A stretch of 64,000 bases of DNA from the NCBI RefSeq assembly GCF_015209585.1, contig NZ_JADEYR010000001.1:1-64000 (forward strand), in the 5' to 3' direction. A program made the position numbers and the translations under genes. Under the pieces are notes generated by a model. The model had not been told where the DNA came from, did no database searches, and saw only the letters and a list, made by a program, of their open reading frames with translations. The DNA comes from Brachybacterium epidermidis. GTDB taxonomy: Bacteria > Actinomycetota > Actinomycetes > Actinomycetales > Dermabacteraceae. Positions within the stretch are counted from its first letter, which is position 1, and each line of letters begins with the position of its first letter. This document shows positions 63,681-64,000 of the stretch, piece after piece.

Positions 63681-64000
63681 TTGGCTGCCTCGAGCACCGA
63701 TATCACCACCGACATCTCCCGTCGCACCGCCTCGCCGCGCGTCACCTTCGCCAAGCTCGGCGATCCGATCGACGTTCCGGATCTCCTGAGCCTGCAGACC
63801 ACGTCCTTCGACTGGCTGCTGGGCAATGAGCGCTGGCAGGAGCGTGCCGCTGAGGCCGCCGCCGCTGGGCGCGAGGACGTCCCGCAGACCTCCGGTCTGG
63901 CCGACATCCTCGAGGAGATCTCCCCGATCGAGGACTTCGCCGGCAACATGTCGCTGTCCTTCCGGGACCACACCTTCGACGACCCGAAGTACAGCGTCGA
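63681..64000 (+). CDS. rpoB: DNA-directed RNA polymerase subunit beta (5' part, runs off the window)
   Basis: The first 106 codons are present. VTFAKLGDPIDVPDLLSLQT then TSFDWLLGNERWQE, LADILEEISPIEDFAGNMSL and SFRDHTFDDPKYSV are the N-terminal beta1/protrusion sequence of actinobacterial RpoB. The start is TTG 63681 (L/MAASSTDITTD): GGAAGGA lies 6 nt upstream and no ATG or GTG in frame suits. The rifampicin-binding region is outside the window. It has its own promoter after the rplL terminator. Confidence 0.95.
   Translation, partial: MAASSTDITTDISRRTASPRVTFAKLGDPIDVPDLLSLQTTSFDWLLGNERWQERAAEAAAAGREDVPQTSGLADILEEISPIEDFAGNMSLSFRDHTFDDPKYSV

Noticed and set aside
63344-63829. 161-codon frame upstream of and into rpoB
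   Set aside because: It overlaps the rpoB start in another frame, has no motif and crosses the promoter; a chance frame.

Overview
The window is very GC-rich (about 70% in the sampled core lines) and has an actinobacterial gene layout: tRNA-Trp–secE–nusG–rplK–rplA, rplJ–rplL–rpoB, a menaquinone (men) cluster, a perM-like gene next to purN–purH, a 32-residue bS22 ribosomal protein gene, and many genes that start 6-8 nt after a TANNNT box with no Shine-Dalgarno sequence (leaderless type). The best guess is a Micrococcales chromosome, possibly Brachybacterium or a relative. That placement is inference from gene content, not from a search.

Layout. 1-16 kb: tail of a DeoR-type regulator; a 1587-residue SF1-helicase-like protein with eroded ATPase motifs and a C-terminal nuclease-like domain; a DUF368 (PopT-like) lipid-carrier transporter; proC; a Ktr/Trk potassium channel pair; acuC; two overlapping dynamin-like GTPases; bS22; a thioredoxin-fold protein; yceI/marR. 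16.8-21.7 kb: histidine phosphatase, ResA-like lipoprotein, ccdA, resB and ccsB, an overlapping cytochrome c maturation operon. 21.7-31.7 kb: menaquinone synthesis (menA, menE, menB, menC, menD, menF) with a GNAT enzyme, an HtrA-type protease and two small membrane proteins. menD and menF each carry a single-base frameshift. 31.8-46.1 kb: perM-like, purN, purH, ppk2, aspA, carbonic anhydrase, thrE, lactonase, galK, add and an aminotransferase. 46.2-64 kb: tRNA-Trp, secE, nusG, rplK, rplA, then rplJ, rplL and the start of rpoB.

The ribosomal-protein block is split. Between rplA (ends 49025) and rplJ (starts 61880) lies 12.85 kb of accessory DNA: a POT peptide transporter with an internal deletion; a NarL-type sensor kinase cut by a 1706-bp IS1380-family element with a clean 4-bp target duplication; a possible 64-residue peptide gene; a response regulator; a secreted 116-residue two-cysteine protein; an ABC ATPase with a 10-TM FtsX-like permease; and, on the opposite strand, adhE. 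Kinase, regulator, secreted peptide and exporter or resistance pump form the best candidate for an uncharacterised system here. The sampled DNA is also lower in GC (37/60 in one line). No CRISPR array, rRNA or origin was seen.
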